A DNA stretch of 28,137 nt from an uncultured bacterium (GTDB lineage: Bacteria; Bacillota_A; Clostridia; Lachnospirales; Lachnospiraceae), in contig CAJMOO010000018.1 in the NCBI GenBank assembly GCA_905215045.1, positions 1 through 28,137 of the forward strand, read 5' to 3'. Of this stretch, positions 1-7,738 are shown piece by piece; position 1 is the stretch's first letter, and each line of letters opens with the position of its first letter. A model generated the notes under the pieces. The model was not told the DNA's origin and made no database searches. It worked only from the letters and a program-made list of their open reading frames with translations. The position numbers were made by a program, and so were the translations under genes.

Positions 1-835
1 TTGCCTGATTTTTGATGACTGGTTTACCAAACTGAACTCTTTCTTTGGCATATGCAATACCTTCATTGATACCACGCTGTGCGATACCTGTTGCAACACA
101 TCCCATCCAAGCTCTTGCCTGGTCTAATGTCTTCATTGCGATTGAGAATCCTCTTCCTTCTTCTCCAACTAAGTTTGCAGCTGGAATACGACAGTCTTCT
201 AATACAACATCACATGTGTTTGATGTACGGATACCCATTTTATTTTCTTCATTACCTGTGCTTAATCCTGGTGTTCCAGCATCAACTAAGAACATAGAGA
301 TTCCTTTAACACCTTTTGTTTTATCTGTCATAGCTGTGATACAGTAGAAAGAAGCGATTCCTCCATTTGTAATGAAGCATTTTCTTCCATTTAATACCCA
401 CTCATCTCCGTCTTTGACAGCTGTTGTTGTTCCTGCACTAGCATCAGATCCTGCTCCTGGTTCTGTTAAACAGAAAGCTCCAAATCCACCATCAATGATC
501 TTCTGGCATACATGTTTTTTCTGTTCTTCATTTCCTGCGATCAGGACTGGTTTTGTTCCTAATCCACTGGCTGAGATTGTTGTTGCAAATCCTGCATCTG
601 CGATTGCCATTTCTTCGATCAGTGCTGCAACATCAACTCTTGATAATCCAGGTCCACCATATTCTTCTGGTACCTCTAATGAATGTAACTGCATTTCAAT
701 GGCTTTGTCATAAATTTCTTTTGGCCATTCTCCACTGATGTCATATGCTTTACACTGTTCTTTTACTTCATTTTCACAAAACTCGTGTACATCCTGTAAT
801 AAGTCTTTTGCTTCCTCTGAAATTAAATATGCCAT
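1..835 (-). CDS. Acyl-CoA dehydrogenase, 3' end cut by window edge
   Basis: Flavin-dependent acyl-CoA dehydrogenase; 278 residues are visible and about 100 C-terminal residues lie outside the window. The N-terminal helical domain starts MAYLISEEAKDL. The family signature LTEPGAGSDASAG (acyl-CoA dehydrogenase signature 1) is present, and near the edge the C-domain motif YAKERVQFGKPV. The start at 835 is preceded by GGAGG eight bases upstream (GGAGGATATCAAG-ATG). It is the third gene after a lactate permease and an FAD-linked lactate dehydrogenase on the same strand, with an 88-bp gap and no terminator seen. In lactate-oxidising butyrate producers such a gene sits with etfBA in a lactate cluster; the etf genes would be expected just beyond the window. 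Butyryl-CoA is a plausible substrate, but substrate choice cannot be read from the sequence. Confidence 0.93.
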   Translation of the reverse strand, partial: MAYLISEEAKDLLQDVHEFCENEVKEQCKAYDISGEWPKEIYDKAIEMQLHSLEVPEEYGGPGLSRVDVAALIEEMAIADAGFATTISASGLGTKPVLIAGNEEQKKHVCQKIIDGGFGAFCLTEPGAGSDASAGTTTAVKDGDEWVLNGRKCFITNGGIASFYCITAMTDKTKGVKGISMFLVDAGTPGLSTGNEENKMGIRTSNTCDVVLEDCRIPAANLVGEEGRGFSIAMKTLDQARAWMGCVATGIAQRGINEGIAYAKERVQFGKPVIKNQA

Positions 836-923
836 CTTGATATCCTCCTAAAATAACCTTAAAAAAGCTTTGTATATGTTTTATGTTACTTGTTTATGTT
901 TGATTAATCGTTTCCTATTAAAA

Positions 924-2351
924 TTATAATTTGTAGCAGATCTTACCTGGATTTAAGATCATATTTGGATCAAAGACTTCTTTGACACCTTCCATGATCC
1001 TCATCTGAACTGGTCCGAGAGACTCTGCTAGGTAGTCCATCTTTCCATGTCCGATTCCATGTTCTCCAGAAATCATTCCACCGAATTCTGTTGCTTTTGC
1101 ATATACTTTATCCATAAAGACTGCAACCTGTTTCTTAAATTCAGCTTCTTCCATATCATTACTACATGTATAGATATGCAAGTTACCATCTCCAGCATGT
1201 CCAAAACTCTTCACTCTGAAGTCTGCTTCTGCTTCTAATGATTTTGTATATGTTAAGAATTCTGCGATCTTGTTCGTTGGAACTACAACGTCACATTCAT
1301 CTAACAGTACGGTATCTGCTTCAATCGCCTCAAGTAATGCTCCGCGGACAGCCCATGCATCTTTCTTTAAGGCTGGTGTATCAGCAACTAATACATCGAT
1401 TGCTCCTGCTTCAACTACAACTTCTGCAGCCTGTTCCACAATATCTTCTAACTGTTCTTCGGAATTTCCATCAAATGTTGCAAGCAGATAAGCTCCAACT
1501 TCGATACCTTCCATTTCCTTTGGATAAACCTGTTTTCCAAGGAATTTCTCTGTATCCATAACAACTTCTTTTTCCATGAATTCCAAAGCCTGTGGTGCTA
1601 AATGATTCATAAAGAATTTAGGTACTGTTGCGATACAATCTTCCAGATTCTCATAAGGAATGATCAGGCTGATCACTGATTTTGGTGCTGGAATGACTTT
1701 TAATGTTAATTCTGTGATGATACCTAAGGTACCTTCAGAACCAATCATTAAGTTTAATAAGCTGTATCCTGAACTTGTCTTTGATACGGTAGCTCCTAAT
1801 TTTACGATTTCACCGGTTGGAAGTACGACTGTCATGGCACGTACATAATCTCTTGTACATCCATATTTGACTGCTCTCATACCACCAGCATTGGTTGCTA
1901 CGTTTCCACCGACGGTTGCGAATTTCTCACCTGGATCTGGTGGATATAATAATCCCTGTTTTTCTGCATCCTGAGCAAGGTCGTTTAAGAGAACTCCTGA
2001 CTGAATCTTTACTACAAAGTTTTCTTTGTCGTATTCAAGAATCTTGTTCATCTTTGTAAGAGAGATCATAACACCGCCGCCGATACTTACGGCTCCTCCT
2101 ACTAATCCTGTTCTTGCACCACTTGGTGTTACAGGAACCTTGTTTTCATTACAAAGTTTAACGACAGCTGCAACTTCTTCTGTTGATGTTGCTTCTACCA
2201 GAACTTCTGGTCTTGCTTTTCCGTAGATTGCCATCTCATCATGGGTGAAATCTTCATTGATCTCATCACCCACTAAGACACGTTTCGGAGCGATCTCTTT
2301 GAATTTCTCGATCATCTCTGGTGTCACCTTGTTATACTGATACTCACTCAT
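924..2351 (-). CDS. lctD: FAD-linked D-lactate dehydrogenase / glycolate oxidase GlcD family
   Basis: 475-residue FAD-dependent 2-hydroxyacid dehydrogenase. The N-terminal PCMH-type FAD-binding domain shows PSGARTGLVGGA, then YPPDPGEKFATVGGNVATNAGG, and SGYSLLNLMIGSEGTLG. The C-terminal FAD-oxidase domain has the histidine-rich HAGDGNLHIY and SGEHGIGHGK motifs and ends NPGKICYKL. Length matches the GlcD/LctD family. An AAGGAGG ribosome site sits 8 bases before the ATG at 2351. It lies 58 bp after the permease and before an acyl-CoA dehydrogenase. In Acetobacterium and lactate-using Lachnospiraceae this enzyme works with an Etf pair, oxidising lactate with NAD by electron confurcation; that role here is inferred from the neighbours. 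Glycolate or another 2-hydroxyacid is the alternative substrate. Confidence 0.9.
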   Translation of the reverse strand: MSEYQYNKVTPEMIEKFKEIAPKRVLVGDEINEDFTHDEMAIYGKARPEVLVEATSTEEVAAVVKLCNENKVPVTPSGARTGLVGGAVSIGGGVMISLTKMNKILEYDKENFVVKIQSGVLLNDLAQDAEKQGLLYPPDPGEKFATVGGNVATNAGGMRAVKYGCTRDYVRAMTVVLPTGEIVKLGATVSKTSSGYSLLNLMIGSEGTLGIITELTLKVIPAPKSVISLIIPYENLEDCIATVPKFFMNHLAPQALEFMEKEVVMDTEKFLGKQVYPKEMEGIEVGAYLLATFDGNSEEQLEDIVEQAAEVVVEAGAIDVLVADTPALKKDAWAVRGALLEAIEADTVLLDECDVVVPTNKIAEFLTYTKSLEAEADFRVKSFGHAGDGNLHIYTCSNDMEEAEFKKQVAVFMDKVYAKATEFGGMISGEHGIGHGKMDYLAESLGPVQMRIMEGVKEVFDPNMILNPGKICYKL

Positions 2352-2409
2352 TTGCTTTCCTCCTTATAGTTAATACCTTTTATATTCTGGAAAGAGTTTT
2401 ACCTTTTTC

Positions 2410-3963
2410 CTAGATCAGTCTTAATCCGAAATAGCAGACAAGACCGTAGATGACTGCGAATAATACAAAATATTTGATAACCTTGGTTAGGATCTCACTT
2501 TCTTTTCCGACCGTTGCTGTTGCCGCTGTCGCTACTGCGATACTCTGTGGGGAAATGATCTTTCCTGCGGTACTTCCAACGGTATTGGCAGCTACCAGCC
2601 AGATCTGGTTGATATTTAACTCTGCTCCTGTACTTGCCTGTAATTTAGAGAACAGAACACTGCTTGATGTAGAACTTCCTGTTACGAATGTTCCAATAGA
2701 TCCGATCAATGGTGCAACAAGTGGATAAAAGCTTCCTGTCACATGAACGATAAAATCTGCGATGGACTGTGTCATTCCGCTGTATCCCATGATCTTTGCA
2801 GTTGCAAGCACTGCCATGATCGTAATGATCGTCTTTAACATCTGTACGATCGTTTTCCCTAAAACTCCAAAGATTTCTCCGATCGGACATTTCTGGATGA
2901 TTCCTCCGATAAATGCTGCGATCAGGATCAATACTCCTGGTGTTGCGACCCATGTAAATGTATATGGGGCTGCGCCTTCTCCTGTGTAGATCGGTACGCT
3001 TGATTTAATTGCTGATAATGGATCATGAATTGCTGGAACCAATGTGGATGTGATCAGTAAGAATACTAATACTAAAATAAATGGGCTCCATGCAACCAAT
3101 GCATCTTTGACTGTCAATGATTCTTCACTTTCGTCTTCCTCAATCTCAACATCAAATTTACTTGATTTACCCTTAAGCATCACTTTCGCTAAAATGATCG
3201 TGACTGCCATACTGCATACAGATCCGATGACTGCTGGAAGTTCTGCTCCGATAAATTTTGCTGTCAGATACTGTGGAATTAAAAAGGAAACTCCAGACAT
3301 CAATGTAATAAATAATATTTCTTTATAATCTCCAAGTCCTTTCGCTCCCTCATGTTTTCCTGTGATGAAAACAAGGAAGAAAGGAACTAAAATTACCATA
3401 ATTGCTAATTGAAGTACCACATAAGATGCTGTCATATGAGGACTGAACCCTGTGACATTGGCTGCGGTAACGGTTGGGATTCCGATCGATCCAAATGCTA
3501 CTGGTGTGGTATTGGCTACCAGACAGACCATTGCTGCAAAGATTGGATCAAATCCAAGTCCACAAAGGATCCCTGCAGGAATTGCTACGGCTGTTCCGAA
3601 TCCTGCCATACCTTCCATAAATCCTCCAAATCCCCATGAGATGATCAGAACGAGGATTCGTTTATCCTTTGATACGGAAGTTAACATCTTTTTGATAAGT
3701 TCCATGTTTTTCGTATGTACGACCAAATTGTAAGTAAACACTGCTGCCACGATAACCAGACAGATTGGCCAGATTGCCATTGCAAATCCTTCTAACCCTC
3801 CTGTGAGGACATCAATAATTTTTTGCTTCCATAAAAAAAGTGCTTCAATGACTGTAATGATCAAAGCGATCGGACAGGCTACATGTCCTGCCATCTTTAA
3901 TCCGCTTAATGCAATGATCAGCCAGATGATAGGAAGCATCGCTAATAAAAAGTGAATGAACAT
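2410..3963 (-). CDS. lctP: L-lactate permease family transporter
   Basis: 517-residue polytopic membrane protein of the LctP/LldP lactate permease family (full length for the family). It begins with hydrophobic MFIHFLLAMLPIIWLIIALS and contains the family-typical GGFMEGMAGFGTAVAIPAGIL and a late SIGTFVTGSSTSSSVLFSKLQ segment followed by WLVAANTVGSTAGKIISPQS. A charged loop (EIEEDESEE) lies in the middle. The AAAGGAG ribosome site is about 10 bases before the ATG. It is the first gene of the lactate unit and has the operator-bearing promoter upstream. It imports lactate (or glycolate) with protons for the downstream dehydrogenase. There is nothing unusual in the sequence itself. Confidence 0.93.
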   Translation of the reverse strand: MFIHFLLAMLPIIWLIIALSGLKMAGHVACPIALIITVIEALFLWKQKIIDVLTGGLEGFAMAIWPICLVIVAAVFTYNLVVHTKNMELIKKMLTSVSKDKRILVLIISWGFGGFMEGMAGFGTAVAIPAGILCGLGFDPIFAAMVCLVANTTPVAFGSIGIPTVTAANVTGFSPHMTASYVVLQLAIMVILVPFFLVFITGKHEGAKGLGDYKEILFITLMSGVSFLIPQYLTAKFIGAELPAVIGSVCSMAVTIILAKVMLKGKSSKFDVEIEEDESEESLTVKDALVAWSPFILVLVFLLITSTLVPAIHDPLSAIKSSVPIYTGEGAAPYTFTWVATPGVLILIAAFIGGIIQKCPIGEIFGVLGKTIVQMLKTIITIMAVLATAKIMGYSGMTQSIADFIVHVTGSFYPLVAPLIGSIGTFVTGSSTSSSVLFSKLQASTGAELNINQIWLVAANTVGSTAGKIISPQSIAVATAATATVGKESEILTKVIKYFVLFAVIYGLVCYFGLRLI

Positions 3964-4040
3964 CTTAAGTTCTCTCCTTTCTTTTCAAATATGAGCGGGT
4001 TCCGATATCCTATTTTTCAGCGTATACGCGACGTAGTAAG

Positions 4041-4096
4041 ATTGGTCCTACCAGTTACTATACTTATATGGTAGGACCAATCCGACAAAAAGTCAA
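4041..4096 (-). promoter_or_regulatory. Lactate-operon promoter with two GntR(FadR)-type operators
   Basis: On the minus strand TTGACT (4096-4091), a 17-base spacer and TACCAT (4073-4068) form a plausible sigma-A promoter about 100 bases before the permease. Two short palindromes of TGGT-N3-ACCA form, TGGTAGGACCA on the plus strand at 4069-4079 and TGGTCCTACCA at 4043-4053, lie 26 bp centre to centre. Together they make a 12-bp perfect inverted repeat (4041-4052 with 4070-4081). TGGTnnnACCA is the known recognition core of FadR-subfamily GntR regulators such as LldR and PdhR, so lactate-responsive repression is likely. The regulator gene is not in this window. Confidence 0.75.
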
Positions 4097-4285
4097 GGGA
4101 TTTTTTTTGCAAAACGATTTATTCTTTTTCTATTTTCTTTTCTTTTTTGTAGAAATTGCACAAAAAAAGCAGCATTTTCACAAACATATTATTTTCAATC
4201 CAACCATTTTAAGCCATTTGTATAAATGCTGTTTTTTATTTATTTGTTAATTTTTCATCAATTTCCACAAATTTCGTATTTCGAA
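4097..4285. other. Non-coding T-rich stretch before the MATE remnant
   Basis: This is very T-rich on the plus strand (runs of T mixed with TTTTCTT), between the lactate promoter and the MATE remnant. I see no ribosome site, clear hairpin or conserved protein in it. With the remnant it makes up most of the 729-bp gap between the divergent permease and pepT genes. The last 100 bases before pepT (4590-4690) contain AT-rich hexamers such as TATATT and TATACT that could serve as its promoter, but no convincing -35/-10 pair. Confidence 0.4.
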
Positions 4286-4588
4286 CTATTTTACGGAGTC
4301 TTTTTCTTTCGTTATACTATTTTGATATTGCTTCCATATGATCGTGGACAATATCACTGCAATATAGTCTGTCAATGCCTGCCCATATATGACTCCGTCA
4401 ACCGCATTTAAAAGATACAATAACGGGATCAGCAAAACTTCATTGGCTAGTCCCATTTGTAAAAATGTAATAAACATATTTGCTTTGAATACAATTCCGA
4501 TTGCTGCAACTGGTGCATTCCTATAGACTACGAGAGTCTAGTTTAATACGATGGTTGATACACTCATCAATATAGAAAAAATTGAAGA
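4286..4588 (-). pseudogene. MATE-family efflux transporter remnant, internally deleted
   Basis: Reading the minus strand from 4588 gives SSIFSILMSVSTIVLN, a TAG stop (4540-4538), then TLVVYRNAPVAAIGIVFKAN and MFITFLQMGLAN, which is typical of the start of the second half of MATE transporters. It then jumps to EVLLIPLLYLLNAVDGVIYGQ and ALTDYIAVILSTIIW, typical of the last membrane segments. Roughly 100 or more residues between these two parts, the whole N-terminal half, and any start with a ribosome site are missing. An in-frame TAA lies just upstream (4591-4589). The 63-codon open stretch 4286-4477 is what remains uninterrupted. The family assignment is by eye. Confidence 0.6.
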
Positions 4589-4692
4589 TTAATTTTACTG
4601 TTTAATCTTACAAAACTGAAGAAAATATGTGTTATATTATCTATATACTTTATAAAACGCAAAAGAAATTATCACGAGGTGAATAAATAATC

Positions 4693-5916
4693 ATGAAAGC
4701 TTACGAACGTTTACTAAATTACGTCAAAATTTTAACTCCAAGCAATGAAAACAGCCAAACTGTCCCTTCTTCTGATTGTCAGTTTAATCTTGCCAGGATC
4801 TTGGAAAAAGAAATGAATAAACTTGGTCTTACCGATGTCTATCTTGATGATAAATGCTATCTGTATGGTAAGCTACCTGCCACAAAGGGCTATGAAAACT
4901 GTCCTGCGATCGGATTTATTGCTCATATGGATACTGTTTCTGATTTCTGTGATCACCCGATCCACCCGATGCTTACGAAGAATTATAATGGAGAAGCTCT
5001 TCCTCTTGGAGATAGTGGTCTGGTTCTTGATCCGAAAGTTTTCCCTCATCTTTCTTCTCTCAAGGGTCGTACTTTGATCACATCGGATGGTACAACGATC
5101 CTTGGTGCAGATGATAAGGCTGGGATTGCTGAGATTCTTACGATGGTAGAACGTCTGGTCAGTAAACAGATTCCTCATGGTCCGATCAGCATTGCATTTA
5201 CTCCAGATGAAGAAATTGGAAGTGGTGCTGAGTATTTTGATATCAAGCGGTTTGATGCTGATTTTGCTTATACTTTGGATGGCGATACCGAGGGTGAGAT
5301 CCAGTTTGAAAATTTTAATGCCTGTAAAGTTGAGTTTGAAATCACTGGTTTTAATGTACATCCTGGTTCTTCGAAGGATACGATGATCAATGCCTCACTT
5401 GTAGCTATGGAGATCAACTCTTGTCTACCTTCTATGGAGACTCCTAGAAACACGGAAGATTATGAGGGATTCTATCATTTGATCGATATGAATGGTGATG
5501 TGAGTCATGCAACATTACATTACATTGTGAGAGATCATGATCGGGGGTTGTTTGAGGCGAAGAAACAGACATTACGTTTGATCGCGAAAAATATGAACGA
5601 AAAATGGGGTAATGGTTGCGTTACTTTAACCATTACGGATCAGTATCAAAATATGGCCGAGATTATTAAGGATTGTCCTCATTTGATCAAAAATGCAAAG
5701 AAGGCTTGTGAAAATGCTGGTGTGGCTCCATTGGTTCTGCCGATTCGCGGAGGTACAGATGGATGTCAGTTAAGTTTTCGAGGACTTCCTTGTCCGAATC
5801 TTGGAACTGGTGGACATGCTTATCATGGACCTTATGAACATATTAGCGTTGAAGGAATGGATATGTGTGTTGATATTGTTGTGGAATTGATTAAATTGTA
5901 TACTGAAGGTTATTGA
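4693..5916 (+). CDS. pepT: Peptidase T (tripeptide aminopeptidase)
   Basis: 407-residue cytoplasmic zinc aminopeptidase of the M20B family that removes N-terminal residues from tripeptides. The metal and catalytic residues fall at almost the same numbers as in E. coli PepT: H78 and D80 in GFIAHMDTVSD, D140 in ILGADDKAG, E173/E174 in FTPDEEIGSG, D196 in YTLDGDTEGEI, and the final histidine H378 in GGHAYHGPYEH. The dimerisation domain lies between, including FNVHPGSSKDTMINA. The ATG at 4693 follows GAGGTGA at about 12 bases. It is a single gene, divergent from the lactate operon and convergent with the haem locus, and its stop codon is followed immediately by a 35-bp inverted repeat. Full length and apparently intact. 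Confidence 0.96.
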   Translation: MKAYERLLNYVKILTPSNENSQTVPSSDCQFNLARILEKEMNKLGLTDVYLDDKCYLYGKLPATKGYENCPAIGFIAHMDTVSDFCDHPIHPMLTKNYNGEALPLGDSGLVLDPKVFPHLSSLKGRTLITSDGTTILGADDKAGIAEILTMVERLVSKQIPHGPISIAFTPDEEIGSGAEYFDIKRFDADFAYTLDGDTEGEIQFENFNACKVEFEITGFNVHPGSSKDTMINASLVAMEINSCLPSMETPRNTEDYEGFYHLIDMNGDVSHATLHYIVRDHDRGLFEAKKQTLRLIAKNMNEKWGNGCVTLTITDQYQNMAEIIKDCPHLIKNAKKACENAGVAPLVLPIRGGTDGCQLSFRGLPCPNLGTGGHAYHGPYEHISVEGMDMCVDIVVELIKLYTEGY

Positions 5917-6010
5917 TGTATAAATAGAGAAAGAACAATGTATTAGGGTCAGAAAAACGAATTTCATTGACGGCTTGACCCTAATACATTGTTCTTTCTC
6001 TATTTATACA
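5917..6010. terminator. 35-bp perfect inverted repeat between convergent genes
   Basis: Left arm 5917-5951 and right arm 5976-6010 are exact reverse complements over 35 bp, with a 24-base loop. The left arm starts at the base after the pepT stop codon. The right arm ends 62 bp from the stop of the last ABC gene on the opposite strand. The position fits a shared bidirectional terminator. However, no clear U-run follows the stem, and the stem is about twice the usual length, so it may also be a small mobile or processed repeat. Confidence 0.65.
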
Positions 6011-6072
6011 CTCAAATCTTTCAGTATACACTACTTACAGATAAGATACTTCATTCTTCACTTTTCACTTCT

Positions 6073-7737
6073 TTACGAAACTCTTCCTGCATCCATATGA
6101 TACACTTCGTCTGCAATTCCCATCGTGGATTCTCTATGAGATACTAGTACCACGGTTCTTCCTTGACTTTCTTCCTTTAACGATTTTAGAATAATTCCTT
6201 CATTTAATGAATCCAAGTTACTTGTTGGTTCGTCTAGTAATAACATCGGGCTGTCGTGTAAGAAGGCTCTGGCGATTCCGATTCTTTGTTTTTCTCCACC
6301 AGACAGGGTGTCTCCGAGTTCTCCGACTTCGGTGTCGTAGCCATTTGGCAGGGACATGATCATGTCATGGATAGAGGCTTTTTGAGCGGCTTTTATGATT
6401 TCTTCTCTTGCTGCACCTGGTTTTCCGATCGCTATGTTGTTGGCGATGGAGTCGTGGAAGAGTTCGGTTTCCTGAGTTACGTAGGATTGTGTGTTTCTTA
6501 GTGTCTTAGTTGGGATTTCTTTCACGTTTTCTTCTGAAATCTTTATGTTTCCTTTGTTTACATCCCAGAAGCGCATCAGAAGTTTCAACAGTGTGGACTT
6601 TCCGCAGCCGCTTTTTCCACAGATTCCGATGACTTTTCCTTGTTTCATATTGATGTTGCAGTCTTTTAGGATGACTTCTTCATCATAGGCAAAGGTTACA
6701 TCTTCTACGGATGCACCTTCAAAACTTATATCAGCTTCTCCTTCTGATTCTTCTACCATTGGTTCTTCTTCGAGTAAGGATAACACTCTTTCTCCACTTG
6801 CTAATGTCTGGTTTAAATTGTTTGACAGGCTTGACAATGCAGTTACTGGACCAAAAGAACCCATCATAGCGATCGTTGCAAGCAGCATAGCATCAAATGT
6901 AACATTTCCTGCCTGATATAAATGATACATTAAAAAGAACATTCCAAACGAACAACAAAGGATCACAAGGTCTGTGACAGCTCTTTGCATCGCTTCCATG
7001 CGATTCAGGTCTTTTTGCATTTTTCCTAATTCAATGGATTTTTCACTTATTTGTGCTTTTCTCTTTTTACCTTGTCCATACTGAATCGTTTCGTCTATTC
7101 CACGGAGAGATTCTAAGACAAAACTGTTCAGTTTTCCGAATCCGCTTCGGAATTCCATTCCTTTTTGTCCGCCTTTTTTTCCATTTCTTAATGGGATCAC
7201 GCAGCCTACCAGAAGATAAGAACAGACTGCAAAGATTCCTGCATAGACATGAAATCTTCCGATAAATACGACCATGATCAATGAAGTTAAAATTGCGATC
7301 ATGATTGGAGAGATCGTGTGTGCATAGAATACTTCTAATAATTCAATATCGGTTGTGATGATTGAAATCAGATTCCCCTTTTCCCTGCCGTCTAATTTAG
7401 CTGGGCAAAGCTTCCGAAGTACCGCAAATACCTGATGTCTGATGATCGCTAACAGTTTAAATGCAATAAAATGGTTACAATACTGTTCTGCATAATGGAG
7501 GATTCCACGCATCACTGCAAGAACCACCAAAATAATCAGATATTTCGTCACACGCTGCCCTTTCATAGCAAGAAGTACACCATATCCGGCTGTGATCGTC
7601 AGGAAAATGGCACACAGATACCCTAAGGTTCCAAGAAGCACTGCCGCTGTCATAATGTGTGCCAGTGGTTTTACAAGACCGATCATTTTCCCCATAATCT
7701 TTATGGAACTTCTTCTTTGTTTTGTTGTATTTTCCAT
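6073..7737 (-). CDS. ABC half-transporter, CydC-like (permease + ATPase)
   Basis: 554-residue fused exporter-type subunit. The N-terminal membrane domain, about residues 1-310, begins near VKPLAHIMTAAVLLGTLGYL. The C-terminal ATPase has Walker A GKSGCGKST, signature LSGGEKQRIGIARAF, Walker B MLLLDEPTSNLD and the H-loop VSHRE. It starts one base after the stop codon of the partner half-transporter, within AAGGTGG, so the two are surely co-translated and probably form a heterodimer. Best family match is CydC / thiol-reductant exporters, but such half-transporters are called on general ABC features. As the last gene of the haem locus it may move haem, a haem precursor or a thiol. The substrate is unknown. 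Confidence 0.85.
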   Translation of the reverse strand: MENTTKQRRSSIKIMGKMIGLVKPLAHIMTAAVLLGTLGYLCAIFLTITAGYGVLLAMKGQRVTKYLIILVVLAVMRGILHYAEQYCNHFIAFKLLAIIRHQVFAVLRKLCPAKLDGREKGNLISIITTDIELLEVFYAHTISPIMIAILTSLIMVVFIGRFHVYAGIFAVCSYLLVGCVIPLRNGKKGGQKGMEFRSGFGKLNSFVLESLRGIDETIQYGQGKKRKAQISEKSIELGKMQKDLNRMEAMQRAVTDLVILCCSFGMFFLMYHLYQAGNVTFDAMLLATIAMMGSFGPVTALSSLSNNLNQTLASGERVLSLLEEEPMVEESEGEADISFEGASVEDVTFAYDEEVILKDCNINMKQGKVIGICGKSGCGKSTLLKLLMRFWDVNKGNIKISEENVKEIPTKTLRNTQSYVTQETELFHDSIANNIAIGKPGAAREEIIKAAQKASIHDMIMSLPNGYDTEVGELGDTLSGGEKQRIGIARAFLHDSPMLLLDEPTSNLDSLNEGIILKSLKEESQGRTVVLVSHRESTMGIADEVYHMDAGRVS

Positions 7738-7738
7738 C

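Noticed and set aside
4873..5361. Minus-strand 162-codon frame inside pepT
   Set aside because: It is antisense to a fully conserved peptidase T and has no ribosome site or domain.
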